64,000 bases of DNA from Mallotus nudiflorus (GCA_947683625.1 CANTUR010000654.1:1-64000); one strand, 5' to 3'; counted from the stretch's first letter, positions 1 to 13,007 are shown. The notes: generated by a model not told the origin, from the letters alone. Numbers and translations are program-made.

Positions 1-19
1 TTAGTGAGTATGAGGATTT

Positions 20-160
20 CTAAATCACCCCACTCAAATGACTTATATCAAGCATCATCTTAACATTTGCGTCTTGTGGTGCATAGATCTTTGGAGGTGG
101 TGCATGGATACATGGCGCATATATAGGTCTTCAAAGCTATCTAAATCTTTTGACTATGGA
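20..160 (-). other. short coding-like fragment at the window edge
   Basis: The minus strand reads open for about 40 codons through IYAPQDANVK to a stop near 20. The DNA at 58-84 is close to the subtilase segment at 13580-13605 (protein NAPQGVNVKV in gene A), which would make it a relic of a further subtilase copy. Upstream, however, the reading frame gives a proline-rich repeat (IYAPCIHAPPPK) that does not match the subtilase, so it may belong to an unrelated gene or repeat. Identity is unresolved. Confidence 0.3.
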
Positions 161-511
161 AGCACCTTACCTTCTGGTTTTAGCAGGTGGAGAATAATAT
201 TAAGTTAATATATAATTTCTTTTCTTCCACAGCACCTTTAATTCATGAATCAAGTGGCCACTCAATGATGCAAGTGAGCTTCTAATTAAAGAAGAAGCAA
301 TATGGAATAAGGAACTATACAAGCAATATTAAAGTTACGATATCTTTGAATGTTAATTTGGATTTGACAATATATAGTGCCAATTGGTTCAAATATAATT
401 AGCATTATCATACTAATTTTTTTTCAAACTATTATTAACAAAATTCCCTGATCTCAAAAAAAAAAAAAAAAGAAAAAAAGAAGTATTTTAGACCATTTTC
501 ATGGATTTGAT
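113..511. other. AT-rich intergenic sequence, no gene seen
   Basis: No convincing ORF beyond the edge fragment. It contains a run of A from 456 to 471, continuing with one interruption to 479. Confidence 0.5.
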
Positions 512-559
512 ACTCTTACATACAAGAACGGAACAAGGTCTAAGGCTCATCCCTCCCCT

Positions 560-587
<28 letters not shown>
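560..587. repeat. poly-C tract (28 C)
   Basis: Uninterrupted C run. The paralogous flank at 17965-17990 has mixed sequence here, so the tract expanded in, or was mis-assembled in, this copy only. Confidence 0.9.
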
Positions 588-591
<4 letters not shown>

Positions 592-679
592 GTTCCTGAA
601 ATTGAAAATATTGCCTATCAAATTCAGTGCTAATGTTTGCAATTAGCATTTTCAGTGTTATAGATGACAATTTGAACTA

Positions 680-2259
680 GGAGGTTAAACCCTAATTACT
701 ACTCGGTCACTCTTGTTTCAAAAAATTAAACTATTTATCCCTTCCATTATAAATTTATAGAATATGCTGCTATATTTATATAAATTTTTTAAAATTACCC
801 TTTATCCATGTATACCCTCTTCCCCTTCATCTTCTACTGCCTCCTATCATTTGTTTTTGGGATAAAAATAATTTATCAAATTATAAGAATTGGATTTGTA
901 TTTTATAAAAATTTTAATTTTTATAATAAAAAAATTCAAATTATTTTTAATGAAATTTTTTATATTTATTAATAAGATCATATAGTAATGTAATTCCATC
1001 CTCCCCATTTTTACTTAAATTTAATTTTTTTATTTTTAATTATATTTTTTATATATTTTTTTTATGAAACCCAATCGGCAGCCACATTATGAAAAAATTT
1101 AATAACTCTTCTCACATGCAAATTAAATTTTATTATACATACAATTTCAACCATATCACAAACCTATATTATGGTCTATTGGTAGGTTAAATGTATCAGT
1201 AGTATTCAACTTTACACTTATTATAATTTGGATACTAAATTTCAATTTTTTTATTTTTGGTCACTTAACTTTAATTTTATTTCAAAAAGGGCACTATTAA
1301 TAAATTTTAATCCTTTAAATTCTCTTAAAAAGCATTTTAATCCCTCAATCTCTTTATCTTTTCAATTTAGTTAAAAAATTATAAAAAGTTTGAAAGCTTT
1401 CTAGACCTAAACTTTGATACCTCTTATGATGAATCTGTTCTTACTAGACATAATCAAAATAATTTTTAAATTTTTTCTTATTTTCTACAAATATATAGAA
1501 AATATGAACTTATTTACAAAAAAAAAAAAATTCTAGATTAAAATAGTGATTTTATATTGTTTATGTACCAAAAATTTTTTTAAGTGACTGCTATGAAACT
1601 AAATAGAAATTTGGTATCTAAAAATATACAAATCCAAGTTTGGTAACTGAATTGAAACAAAATTAAAATTTGATACCCTCCCATGTATTTAAACCGTATG
1701 TTGGTATTAAACACATGACCACACATGAAATTATATAGTATATATATTATTTAGTTAAAAAATTATTTATACTAAAATTTAACCAAAAAATTATTTATAA
1801 AATTTTATTCTTTCAATCTAATGTAATCTTAAAATGTTAACTTTAATTCATAACATTATATTTTTTAAGTTTATACTTATACATTATGTTATTGTCGGCT
1901 CAAAAATAATCAATTGGGTTCATTTACATATAGAATTAACATCGTGAATCACTTTTCTCATTAAATAAAAGTTTATATAAAGTAATAAACAAATAAATAG
2001 TTCTTGATGTTTTCCAACCTATAATTTGCTTTTCTCTTATTTCTTCACATATATTTTAAAAAGAATAAATACACCATTATTATAGTTAAAATTATAATTG
2101 CTCGTGAATTTATGTAATGGAGAGGGTTGTAAATTAATAGATATTTTATTTAATTATTTTAAAAAATTAAAAAATTACATTAATTTAATAAAAATTGATG
2201 TATAATGGAAGAAACTCTTTTCTCTTGAATATTTATATCATTAAAAATAAAATATGATA

Positions 2260-2318
<59 letters not shown>

Positions 2319-2941
2319 TGAAATACAACACAATAATTGTTAAAATAAGAAATTTTATGAAATTTTTTAAAAAATATTATAAATTTTGTTTAGCAAATAA
2401 TGATTATAATTCTTTGAGCAGCTCAGTTGTATTACAGCATTTGAATATCACAACTTACACAATTAAAGGCCATATTTATGCTAATTAGTGATAATATAAA
2501 ATTAATTATCTAAACATATTTATATTAATTTCATATTTGTACTAATATTTTATAAAGCAAATATAATTATACTAGCTATATTAACATATTCATACTAATG
2601 ATTGATAGTATAAAAATAATTATACTGATTATACTAATATACTTATACTTTTTAATATTAATTAGCTGTATTAAATAAATTAATATGACATTTAATTTAA
2701 TTATTGCTGATATAAAACAATAAAAATAAAAGAAGAAAGAAGCAGTTTACAGTGGCATTTATGCATAAATTCAGTAACATATTAAGGGTAAATATATAAT
2801 TTTAATGCTAATTAATGTTTCTGTTAGACAGAAGGGGTAATAGTTGACAGAATCAAAACTGAAGGGGGTATCAAATAATATTTGAAATAGGGGACCAAGT
2901 AGTAACTAGGGTATATCCTCAAGGGTAACAGTAATTATCCC
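680..2941. mobile_element. Mutator-like non-autonomous element, about 2.26 kb
   Basis: The 9-bp sequence tttgaacta occurs immediately before (671-679) and after (2942-2950) this segment. The paralogous flank at 18067-18090 has the same sequence without the insert, so this is an insertion with a 9-bp target duplication, the size typical of Mutator-like elements. The ends are imperfect inverted repeats: the left end around 690-722 (ccctaattactactcgg) matches the reverse complement of the right end around 2880-2920 (ccctagttactacttgg). The right arm is about 20 bases longer, so the left terminus appears internally deleted. No transposase ORF is present. The interior is very AT-rich, with a (TA)n run and a weak nested inverted repeat near 1230-1300 and 1640-1690. 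Confidence 0.75.
2255..2314. repeat. (TA)n microsatellite
   Basis: Nearly pure TA dinucleotide run of about 60 bases inside the Mutator-like element. Confidence 0.95.
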
Positions 2942-4196
2942 TTTGAACTAACATATTTTTATAGAATTATCATGATTTTATGATAGTATGTCTTATCTTA
3001 ATTTGTGTGTATTTTGTATAATTAAAAAAATGACAATTTAATTTGGATTTATTTTCTAAAGCATATTGATAATAAAATCAAAGTTAAACTCTTAAAAATT
3101 AGAGTTAAAGTCCTAATCACACACTGAGTCAACTGAAAATTGGTAAACTTGAAATCTACATACTTCCACAGCCAAAAAGGTCTACAATCTGAGAGCCTGT
3201 GAACATGTATATCCTTGACTTGTAAGTAGTTTAAAACTCTCAATAAGGTAATGGATTCAATTACCAATCTACTAATTTCTCTATTACCCAATACTTTAGT
3301 ATCCAACGTGGGATTGCCAGGATCCCACCTAGCTCCATTCTCTCAATTTTTATCCTGCAGATCCTCAAATAAGCCATTTGCATTTCATCTTGTAAAGAAT
3401 AGGAATTTAAGAAAACTCATTTATCACATATAATTATTTTTTTGGTTGAAATTGTAATTCTTTTTTTTCTTTCAACAAGTTGGAAATGCTAACATAATGA
3501 ATGACCGAAGCAAGTGTTTTACCAATGTGAAGGAAGAAGAAGAGACCATGCTTCTATACAGTGAAGGCACAAATTGCTAATATTATACTATTTTCTACTA
3601 AGGGAATGCAATCATTTCACAATCCAATCACCTATTTATGTTGCAATATTAAGTCTTCTAAGGGGCATGCATGTACCTTTATTCTGGTTGGCTCAGGATG
3701 ATATTTAGATTGGTTGTAAACCTGTCCATTAATTGTTGAGTGATTTAGTTTTGACTTCCATTATCTTTGCAACTATTGCTTGCTTGGTAGTGCCATCAAG
3801 TCCATTTCAGAACAAAGCTGTAATGCAGACCTCAGAACAAATCCATTGCCTTGTTTAACCCTTGGATGCTTCTCATATGTTAGATGGTTTATCGTTCTTG
3901 CGAACAACACAAGTTAATCAACTGCTAATGAGTACTGACTACATCCAAAAATGATATGTTTGCTCACTGCCTTTTGTTAACTATCATCGTTGTAGAGAAA
4001 CATTATGGATTAACATTATTAAGATGTAGAACCAAGACAGTAGGAAATATTTTCTCTGAGAATGCAAAATCCTATAATTACCAGCCTGTTGATTGTTTAT
4101 TTTCTGACGAGCATAAAACAAGAAAAAGAAAGAAAATTTTTTCTATTAATCGTGAGTTAAATGCGTTCTTGGTTTTTTGTTTTGTTATGAAAATAA

Positions 4197-4392
4197 TGTT
4201 GAAGTGAGCTCTAGTTAAAGATTTGATTGTATATATTAGAAATTCAATCTTTATTTCTTATTTAGGAAATTATTTTATTTTTTTTAATTAGTGTATAATT
4301 AGGCTTTTCATATATAGAATGTAACCTCTCTTATGAAATATATGAAAAATAATTCCTTTAAATTATCTTTTTTCTTTGAATTTTTTTATACA
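4197..4392 (+). repeat. 5' LTR of copia element 1
   Basis: 196 bases, TG...CA. It matches 13015-13232 apart from small indels and substitutions, so the insertion is not recent. Confidence 0.9.
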
Positions 4393-4404
4393 TGGTATCA
4401 GAGC
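4393..4404 (+). promoter_or_regulatory. tRNA-Met primer-binding site
   Basis: tggtatcagagc directly follows the 5' LTR. This is the usual plant copia site complementary to initiator methionine tRNA. Confidence 0.9.
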
Positions 4405-4509
4405 ATATCACTTGAAATCAAATTCAAATTTTGTATTGAATCCTTGAAATCATATTTGTTTATTTTCCTCTCTTCTTTGAATCTTTTTTTTTTTAAATCG
4501 AAATCCACC

Positions 4510-7500
4510 ATGACCATTGAAAACACATCCATTGTATCACATGGAACACTAACTTTCATTCAAACCCTTCAAGATAATTTTCTTTTTCTTACTGGAATTA
4601 TACTTGATGATACAAACTACCATCTATGGTTACAACTCATGGAGATGCAAATTAGAGTTAGAAATAAATTTGGCTTTCTTACTGGTAGAACCTCAAAACT
4701 ACCTGTAGGAGATAAGGCTTTAGAGGTTTGGCTTATTGATAATAACCAACTAAAAAGTTGGCCATTGATTCCATGAGTCCAACATTCATGTAGAGATTTA
4801 TCTTTTTTCAAACAGCAAAGGAGATATAAGATGCTATCTCAAAAACATTTTATGATAGATCTGATGAAATTCAATTATTTGAGTTAAATCGAAAATATTT
4901 CACTACACGTCAGAATGGTAGGCCATTACCTACATACTACAATGAACTGGTTGGGTTATTTCAAGAGATTGACGCTTGAACAAGTGCTCAAGGAGAGGAT
5001 GCCAATAGAGTAGTGTCACTCCGTAAGCATATTTCTCAGTTTCAAACTCATATTTTTCTAGCCTGACTTGACTTAGAATTTAATAACGCTAGGAGTGAAA
5101 TATTGCGGAAAGATTCACCTCTTGATCTCGAGTCTAGTTATGCAAATATGCATAGAGATCATAACCAGCGACAGACGATTCAAGAGCTGAAGGTTCTACC
5201 GGACAATGCAGTACTTGTAGCAGCTCAGACTCCACCACAGTTTAAAGGAAAAGCACCGAGTAAGTCCAATATATACACATGTACTAACTGTGGTGAAGTT
5301 AGACACTCTAAGAAACGGTGCTATGAAATTGTAAGCTATCTGGAATAGTGGAATTTCAATAAAAAGCCTCGCAAAAAGCTTAGAAAAGTTGCAATTGCCA
5401 CCTCTAATGTCACAAAACCAAGTGGTGATCTTGATGAAACATCAGGTATGGCAAATCTTACTTTGAATAATACATGGATTATTGATACAGGTGCTATTAA
5501 TTATATGACAAGCTCCACCCATCATCTAACCTCCATTCGACCATCAACCCAATAAAATATTTTGACTGCTAATAGAGGAATAACACCTGTCACCCATGAA
5601 AGATCAATATCTTATTTTAACCCTCGTAATTTGGATATTGTTCTTGTTGTTCAATATCTTTCTTGTAATATACTATTTGTTGACCAAATCACTAAAACCT
5701 TAAACTGTACTGTCAAATTATGGCCCAACTATTATTTATTTCAGGACATTGCGACACATCGGATTCTTGGCTTTGGTGTTAAATGTGGAAAGTTATACTA
5801 TCTTGATTTGCATGGGGATTCGAGTATGAAATCAACTCAAGGTAATAGTGTTGTTAAAAGTAGCTCGGACAAAGAAGTAACTTTGTGGCATTGACGTCTT
5901 GGATATTTATCTTTTCATTATGTTAGAAAAATAAAGCCTGAATTATTTTTAAGTATCAAAGACTCTGAGTTCAAGTGTGATATTTATGAATTGGCAAAGA
6001 GCCATAGGATTTCATATGTACCGAGTTATAATAAGAATTCAATTCCATTTATAACTATTCATTTTGATGTATGAGGACCTGCTTGAATCCTTACTCTATC
6101 TGGTGCTCAATATTTTGTAACATTTATTGATGAATGTACCTGGATGACCTGGGTATCCCTACTTTCAAACAAGAGAGATGTGTATTTCGTATTTTAGGAC
6201 CTGTACAAAACGGTGATAGCACAATATTAGTGTCAAATTTGAGTCTTGCAATCTGACAATGGTAGGGAGTATCTTAACTTGGTCCTTAAAAATTTTTGCC
6301 ATAAGAATGGCATTCGTCACCAAACTTCTTGTGCTGGAATTCCTCAACAGAATGGTATAGCAGAAAGAAAAAATTAGCAACTATTGGAAGTAGTCCAAGT
6401 ATCTCTGTTTGACATGAATGTTCCTCGAGAATACTGAAAAGAGACTGTTTGATAGACTGCCTATCTCATAAACCAAACTCCATCCAAAATTCTCGGTTTC
6501 AAAACTCCTCTTCAAAAACTTCAGGAGCTAATCCCAACTCTACCTTTTAATAATCTCAAACCCCGAGTATTTAGTTGCTCAGCATTTGTTCATCAAATAC
6601 TCGATAAATTATATCTACAAACTATCCGATGTATCTTTATTGGATATGCCAAGCTACAAAAGGGATATTGGTGTTATGATCCATTTGCTTAAAAGATGTA
6701 CATAATTAGGGATGTTCAATTCTATGAAAATGTACCCTACTTCTCTCCATCCGAGTGCTCTCTTCAAAGGGAGAAAGTTTAAGACATATTTAAAGATAAC
6801 ACTCCAAATGTCTTACCTATTTTGAGCATCTCAATTCCAAGCATCTCATATGATAGTTTGAGTGTCTTACTTATTATGAGCTTCTCACATGATACTCTGA
6901 ATGTCTTACCTATTTTTTTTAGCATCTCACATAATCAAGATAATACATCTTCCTAATCCATTCCAGAAGCTAAAGGAACTCTGGATGTACACAATGAGGT
7001 AAACTCGTCTCCTTTAGTAACTCTAAATATTGAGCCTTTTTATCCTTTTAGAATAAAGAGAGGGATTCCAAAAAGACAATATAATTCGGACCTTAATTCT
7101 AAAGTTAAATATCCTATCAATAACTTTATATCAATAAACCATTTATCAAAATCACATGTATATACTGTAAATCAATCATCTACTATAATTATTCCTAGTA
7201 ATGTGCATGAGGCTCTAGCTGATCCGACTTGGAAGAAAGCCATGAATGATAAAATGAAAGCATTGTAGAAGAACTCCATATAGGAACTTGGTCCACTTCC
7301 TAAAGGAAAGAAAACGGTCAGATGTAGGTGGATATTCATCGTCAAACTGAATCCAGAAGAAATCATTAATTGATATAAAGCTCAATTGGTTACAAAGGGA
7401 TATACTTAGAAGTATGGAATTGACTATGAGGATACATTTGTCCCAGTATAAAAAATGAACACCATTCGAGTCCTTATTTCATTAACTGCTAACTTAGACT

Positions 7501-7535
7501 AGCCACTACTATAGTTTGATATAAAAAATGCTTTT
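4510..7535 (+). pseudogene. copia gag-pol, 5' part (decayed)
   Basis: Starts at the ATG at 4510. Recognisable pieces in order: a gag N-terminus (LDDTNYHLWLQLMEMQIR, about 4603-4656); a CCHC zinc knuckle CTNCGEVRHSKKRC near 5278-5320; an aspartic protease core WIIDTGA near 5478; integrase with SDNGREYLNL near 6255 and PQQNGIAERKN near 6340; and the start of the RT domain (KLNPEE, then DIKNAF) ending at 7535. The frame is broken by numerous stops and frameshifts. The coding continues at 11827 after a nested insertion, where LNGTIDKEVYMDPP completes the motif begun by DIKNAF. Confidence 0.88.
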
Positions 7536-8993
7536 TGAAAAGAGTCTTAGAGGGGGGCTGAATAGGACTATCGAATAAAAATGAGAAATTAAAAGAACTC
7601 TTTGCAAGAATTGAATGAAAGTTGAGAAGGAAGTATGAAGAACACAAAAATTTAAGGAGTTTGTATTTAACAACAATCCTATGTCTCTACCTAACTTATC
7701 CCTAAGTTAGGATACCTATAATCTTATTCATAAGATTAAGATTATACAAGAGTTTTATGACTTACTCTTACAACCTTACAACTTGAGATTTTAAGTCTCA
7801 CTTAAAAACCAAATTCTAAGTGTTTTAATGGACAATAATTAAACCAATTTCTTTAGAAATAAATCTTACTTCTCTTCTAATCCATTCCAAGATTTAAGAT
7901 GAAGAAAAATTTTATTTTAACACAAAACCAACTCTCATAAGATTTATATAAGCAAAGAATTGTTTAAAAGAATTTGAGAGATCAATTGAATGCTTAAGAG
8001 AGAATGAATGATAAATAAGTTTCTTTTTCTTTCAATTGAACTTTAAGGAGTGTTTATTTAGAAAAATACTAAAAAATATGGTTGTTGGATGTATCAAACA
8101 TGTCTCCAACATTTATAATTGATTTTGAATCAATCTTGGACTTTATTCTGTCAAAACACCACTCACTGATGAACAGTGCTCATGAGGAGCAAAAATAATA
8201 GTCGTTGCATTCAAATATATCCTTTTAGAGCTATCAACACTGCCCTTATGAGCTGCTCATGAGTGAATAGTGCTCATGACTCTGGCTCATGAGCGGTACT
8301 ATCCTTTTGCTTAAAATGAATATTAAACCGGGATAGCTCGTGACTGGCTTGTATGATTATCACAAATAGGACTAAAGATGATACAATCAACCTAAACTTT
8401 CCTTATAAAAGTTGTAGATGATTTTCTTATCTTTTCATATCACTTTTAATCACCTTAATTGGATACCTTTAGCTCAAGATATTACTAAAATATTAAGAGC
8501 TATGCAACCTAAAATGAAAGCTGCATATGCTGACTTCAACTAAAGATTTACATACTCAAATGAGTTCAGATTTTGACAAGTAAGCTCAATTCAAAAAGCT
8601 TAAGATGTCTAATTCAAAAGTGAAGAAGATCATTTTCTCATTACAAAGCTCTAAAGATGTCAAAAAATTTTCTTAAATCTCAGAGGTCAAATTAACTCAA
8701 AAGCATAACTTATCAATTCAAGTTGTGAGGTAACTCATAGCAGCGTCGGATATATTATAACCCAATATTTTAAATTATTAAATTTATTTTGGAATATGCA
8801 GTATTAATAAATATTTTAAATTATATATTATAATTATTGTGTGTAATTTAATTTTAGAGTGTATATGATTATTTATTTATTTATTTATTAATATTATTAT
8901 TGTTATTGTTGTGAATAGTATTAATTTATTTTATTTTATTTTAAATATTCTATTATGTAGAGGAATTAATTTGGAAGTGAGTATTATTTAAAA

Positions 8994-9068
8994 CAATAAT
9001 AATAATAATAATAATGATTATTATTATTATTATTATCATTATTATCATTATTATTATTATTATTATTA
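8994..9068. repeat. back-to-back (AAT)n / (ATT)n microsatellite
   Basis: About seven AAT repeats are followed directly by about seventeen ATT repeats (with two TCATT variants), giving a long perfect inverted repeat able to form a hairpin. Confidence 0.9.
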
Positions 9069-10888
9069 GCCGTAGACCACCACCCAAGCTTCACCACTTC
9101 CCTTCGTACCCTCCTGTGGCTGTCTGAAACCCCTTCCTCCTCATTTCCGGCGTGGAACCAGTGAAGCAGAAGCTGCAGCAACAGTGATGCCGATAGCTTT
9201 CCAGCGGTTTTAGCTCATGTTTATGGGCTCAATCAACTCCTCTCGATCCGGGCAACCTTGTTTTCAACTCGCTTCAAGCTAGAAACATCCGGTAATCAAT
9301 ATATCTTGAAGTTTTATTTTAGGTATATTTAGGTATTTGATTTTTTTTTGAACTTTTTATGGTTTGATTTAAGTTTAATGCCTTTAGAAATGTTGTTGTT
9401 TGATGCTAAAGCTATTTAAATATAGTTTTGTTTATTTTTTCTGAATTATTTTGATTTTTGGGTGTTTTGGTTTCTGGCAAGTCGCTATTCCGTTGACCCT
9501 CACCGGAAAAATTTTATATTTTTAATAAATTATTTAAATTATTTGGATTATAGTTTGTGAATGAAGTATATGGAAATTTTGATCCAATTATTTATTACAA
9601 ATTTTTGAATGTTTATGTGAAAACTTAATTTTTGGAAAAATTAATATAAAATAGTAAATTTAGTGTTTTAATTGAAATTATTATTAATTAGTATGTTTTT
9701 AATAATTTTGGAATAATAATTAGTATTAAAATAATTTCCAGAATTATAATAGAATAATAAGTTCATTTACTTTTTTTTGTGATTAAATGAAATTTTAACT
9801 ATTTTTATTACATATTTTAACTATTTAAATAATTATTTGTGAATTTTACTATTTAATTTCAAAATAATTGAAAAAAGAATTTTTATTAATATTATATAAA
9901 TTATTTGAGATTTATTAACTAATTTGAAAAATAATTAGCTTTTAGGTATTTATTATTTAAATAACTCAAATTGATGTATTTTATTGATTTTTATGGATTT
10001 TAATGAAATTATTGATTGTTGCGTATTTTGGTTTTCAGTTAGGTGAATTGTGTAGTTCAGGGGCCCAACCCGATAAGTTATGCTTTTATGACTATTTGAA
10101 GTGTGTTTGCTTGTAGGATTGGCTCTACTTTTAGTAGAGATATGTCCATTGTATAGACGAGACTCTGTCGAATTTTCGATAGAATTCTCGTAAGATGTGA
10201 CATCAGGTCGATTATAAATTTTTGATTTTATGGTCGAGTCGTGTCCTAGATTGAGTTACTCTTTAAAATTCCTAGACATATAAAATTAGGAGTTCAATTC
10301 TAATATTATGATTATTCATTTATTTTCTATAGTTGCGCCTAGACCAAGACCTATCGGACTAGTCTAGTCTACTCTGTTTAGAGGAACGCACAACTGTGAG
10401 TTATTATTTTATATATGTATTGTATGTATAATACATAATATTGAGCATCTATATTTTTATAATGTATTAAAATATGAATTATTTTACCAAATGATTATGT
10501 ATATGTTGGTATACTTTTAGTATATGTTGGTATATATTTGGTATATATGTGACATAAATGTTTGGTATATTTTTTAGTATATATTCTGTATATTTTTGGT
10601 ATATAGTTAGTATATAATTGGTATATATTTCGTATATGTTTGGTATATATTTGGTTTATAAGTGATATATTTCTTTAAAAAAGGATGCTATCATGTTTAA
10701 ATTATGCACGTTATTATTTTTAATAATTATACGATTTATTTGAAGGATATTAGTAGAACGTGCTACCTAGTGAGCTGCATTAGAATTGTTTATGTACAAG
10801 TGCATTAGATATTAGGGTTGAGATTATGAAATTATTTGATGTGAGACTTGATTATTCGATTATTTAGAATTGTGGTGAGAGAGTAGTA

Positions 10889-10992
10889 TGATTACAGGAG
10901 CTCAGTTGACCTAGTGTCTCAGGGCCAATCACACTAACAGTGAGACTACGGGAGCTTGGTTGACTTAGTGTCTTGGGGCCAATCTACTGTCC
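10889..10992. repeat. 54-bp tandem repeat inside the Del-type LTR
   Basis: Two copies of a unit with the core ggagctcagttgac...tagtgtct...ggccaatc, starting at 10897 and 10951. The same unit recurs in the other LTR copies. Confidence 0.75.
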
Positions 10993-11826
10993 AAAAATGG
11001 AAAAGAGAATTATTTTGGAATTAAGTAAGTCTGTTGGCTAGTGAGACTTAATGAATGAGAGTGCATAATATTTTAGGGTTCTACTTTGATCTTTCACTCA
11101 AATAAATTTTTTTACATTTATTATTATATAAAAATGAATTTTAGCATCTTTGTGAAATGCTTGTATATATATATTTATATTGATGCTTGACTGTATATGA
11201 CCTTCGGTTGCATGTATATATATTATAATAATTTACTCAGTGAGGTCTGACTCTCCTAAATATTTTTTTTACAGGATCTTCTTCTTCTTCAGACATCCCC
11301 TATAGTACTATTCATCGGATTCTTTCCTCTCTGGCTAGTTTATATAAATATTGAAATATTATTTTCTTGTACTTTAGTAATCATTGCAGTAGTGGTGTTA
11401 TTGTATTGTAGCATGTTGTATTATTAGAACCTTGTACCCAAATTTTGTATGAAAATATTTTTATTATGAGATGATATAAAGATTTTTTTATATTAAATAA
11501 AGTTTTAATTCTGGTGTATTTTCATATTATTATTGTATGTGTTTTTATTTTTAAGGCTTGCTACAAGTTCTGGATTCAAAAGAATTCATGTTCCCTAGCA
11601 CCGGTCATGACTCCCTGGTTTGGGTTGTGATAGGATACTTTAGGTATAATATTAAGATATTATACCTCACCAAAATATAGTATAATGCTAGTATTTCATA
11701 TTTTCATACTTGAACTGATAATTTTGATACAAAAGTTCCTATACACTTAGTTGAAATCATTAGAATCAAAATTGTTTGTCAAAGTCCAAAATTAGGAGTT
11801 TGGTCATGCAAATGGTCAACACTTTT

Positions 11827-13007
11827 TTGAATGGAACCATTGATAAAGAAGTGTATATGGATCCACCACCTGAAATGAGATACACTGACCGAGTATACAA
11901 ACTAAAAAGAGCATTGTACGGAATCAAACAATCGCCTCAAGTATGGTTTGGAGGACTTTCAACCTTTATGAGGAAGCTCAGTTATAAATAAAGTGATGCT
12001 AACTATACACTATTCATCAAACAAAAGACGTGTAAAGTCACTGCTCTTATTGTGTTTGTTGATGATATGGTAGTAAAAAATGATCCTAGTGAGATAACAA
12101 CTTTGTACAGACAGTTAGTAACTGAGTTTGAACTTAAAGATCTCGGTAACTTGAAGTATTTTTTGGGATTGAAGTTGCAACATCAGGTCAAGGAATTTCT
12201 CTTTGCCAATAGAAATATGTAATGGATTTGCTGACAAACACAGGTATGCTTGATTGTAAGCCAGTCGAGAATCCAATGGAAGATAACCATGGATTATCAA
12301 TCCGAGAAGGTCAAGTTCCAACTGATAAAGCTCAGTATTAAAGGCTAGTGGAAAAATTAATTTACTTATCTCATACTCGGCCAGACGTTACTTATGCAGT
12401 AAGTGTTATAAGTTAATTCATGCATTCCTCAATTAAAAAACATATGGATGCAATATATCAAGTTATAAGATACCTAAAGTCTTGTTTAAGCAAAGGTTTA
12501 TTTTTCGGGAGAAATAAAAATTATGAAATTATTGGCTATACAGATGTTGACTAGGTCAGAGATCAAATTGATCAAAAATTAACGTCTGGTGACTTCACAT
12601 TTGTTGGAAAAAATTTAGTCACTTAGAGGAGTGAGAAACAAAAAGTCGTAGTAAGGTTAAGTGCTAAAGCTGAGTTTAGAGGAATGACACATAGTGTACG
12701 TGAATTACTCTAGATAAGGTAAATTGTTCATGATTTGGGACAACATCATCTAAAGCTGATTTTGTTACATTGTGATAATAAGGCAGTCATAGTAATTGCA
12801 AACAACTCAATTTAACATGATCGGACTTAGCATGTGAAGGTTGACAGACACTTCACCAAAAATCATCTTAATCAAGGAACAATTGATATCCCATTTATTT
12901 TTTCTCAAACTCAATTTGCTTACATCCTCACAAGGGCTATATCCAAACAAATATTCCACAACTCACTTGGTAAGTTAGGAATGATTGACATAAACTCACC
13001 AACTTGA
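11827..13007 (+). pseudogene. copia RT-RNase H, 3' part (decayed)
   Basis: Continuation of the gag-pol interrupted at 7535. It begins LNGTIDKEVYMDPP, then RALYGIKQSPQVW, the catalytic box IVFVDDM near 12050 (the copia YVDD equivalent), ELKDLGNLKYFLG near 12130, and an RNase H region with decayed motifs. It ends in KLGMIDINSPT and a stop at 13005-13007, seven bases before the 3' LTR. Several in-frame stops and frameshifts are present. The apparent ORF start just upstream (11776-11826) is LTR sequence read through by chance. Confidence 0.88.

Larger units (their letters stand above)
512..4191. repeat. 3'-flank block of the subtilase cluster, copy 1
   Basis: Outside the Mutator-like insertion (680-2941), this stretch is a direct repeat of 17932-19265, and its last 200 bases also match 33420-33600. 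Long matches include the stretches at 3495-3610 and 18767-18880 and the sequence around 4050-4110 and 33465-33530. Short ORFs in it are not conserved between copies, so it is treated as non-coding flank downstream of the alpha subtilase genes. It is cut at 4197 by a copia element and resumes at 13233. Confidence 0.8.
8753..11632 (+). mobile_element. Del/Tekay-type solo LTR, copy 1
   Basis: Target duplication ggata at 8748-8752 and 11633-11637. It is homologous over its length to the LTR of the Del/Tekay element at 22777-25153 and to 51345-55727 and 59390-62653. Shared landmarks are the start (ataaccc..., here with the initial TG decayed to TA), an internal region encoding the gaattctcgtaa motif, and the 3' end ccggtcatgactcc...ttgtgata. 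Sense orientation is plus, judged from the pol-bearing relative. It contains a palindromic AAT/ATT microsatellite and a 54-bp tandem repeat. No internal region is attached. Confidence 0.85.
7536..11821 (+). mobile_element. solo LTR of unidentified family, itself interrupted
   Basis: Inserted in the copia RT coding sequence between DIKNAF and LNG. Ends are TG...CA (tgaaaagagtcttagagg and caaatggtcaaca), with target duplication ctttt at 7531-7535 and 11822-11826. Removing the nested Del-type LTR and its duplication leaves about 1.4 kb. No gag-pol, primer-binding site or second LTR is present, so it reads as a solo LTR. The orientation given is a guess. Confidence 0.75.

Noticed and set aside
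1230..1690. Nested inverted-repeat element inside the Mutator-like element
   Set aside because: Left and right arms share only short AT-rich similarity and no target duplication could be identified.
3049..4207. Short ORFs in the duplicated flank, repeated near 18181-19015
   Set aside because: The frames are not preserved between the duplicated copies, and start and stop positions differ. They follow from ordinary repeat similarity.
8984..9181. Minus-strand ORF rich in Asn and Tyr
   Set aside because: Generated by the AAT/ATT microsatellite inside a solo LTR.
11776..11826. Apparent N-terminus of the RT fragment starting at 11776
   Set aside because: This part is the end of the solo LTR. Real RT coding begins at 11827 after the ctttt duplication.
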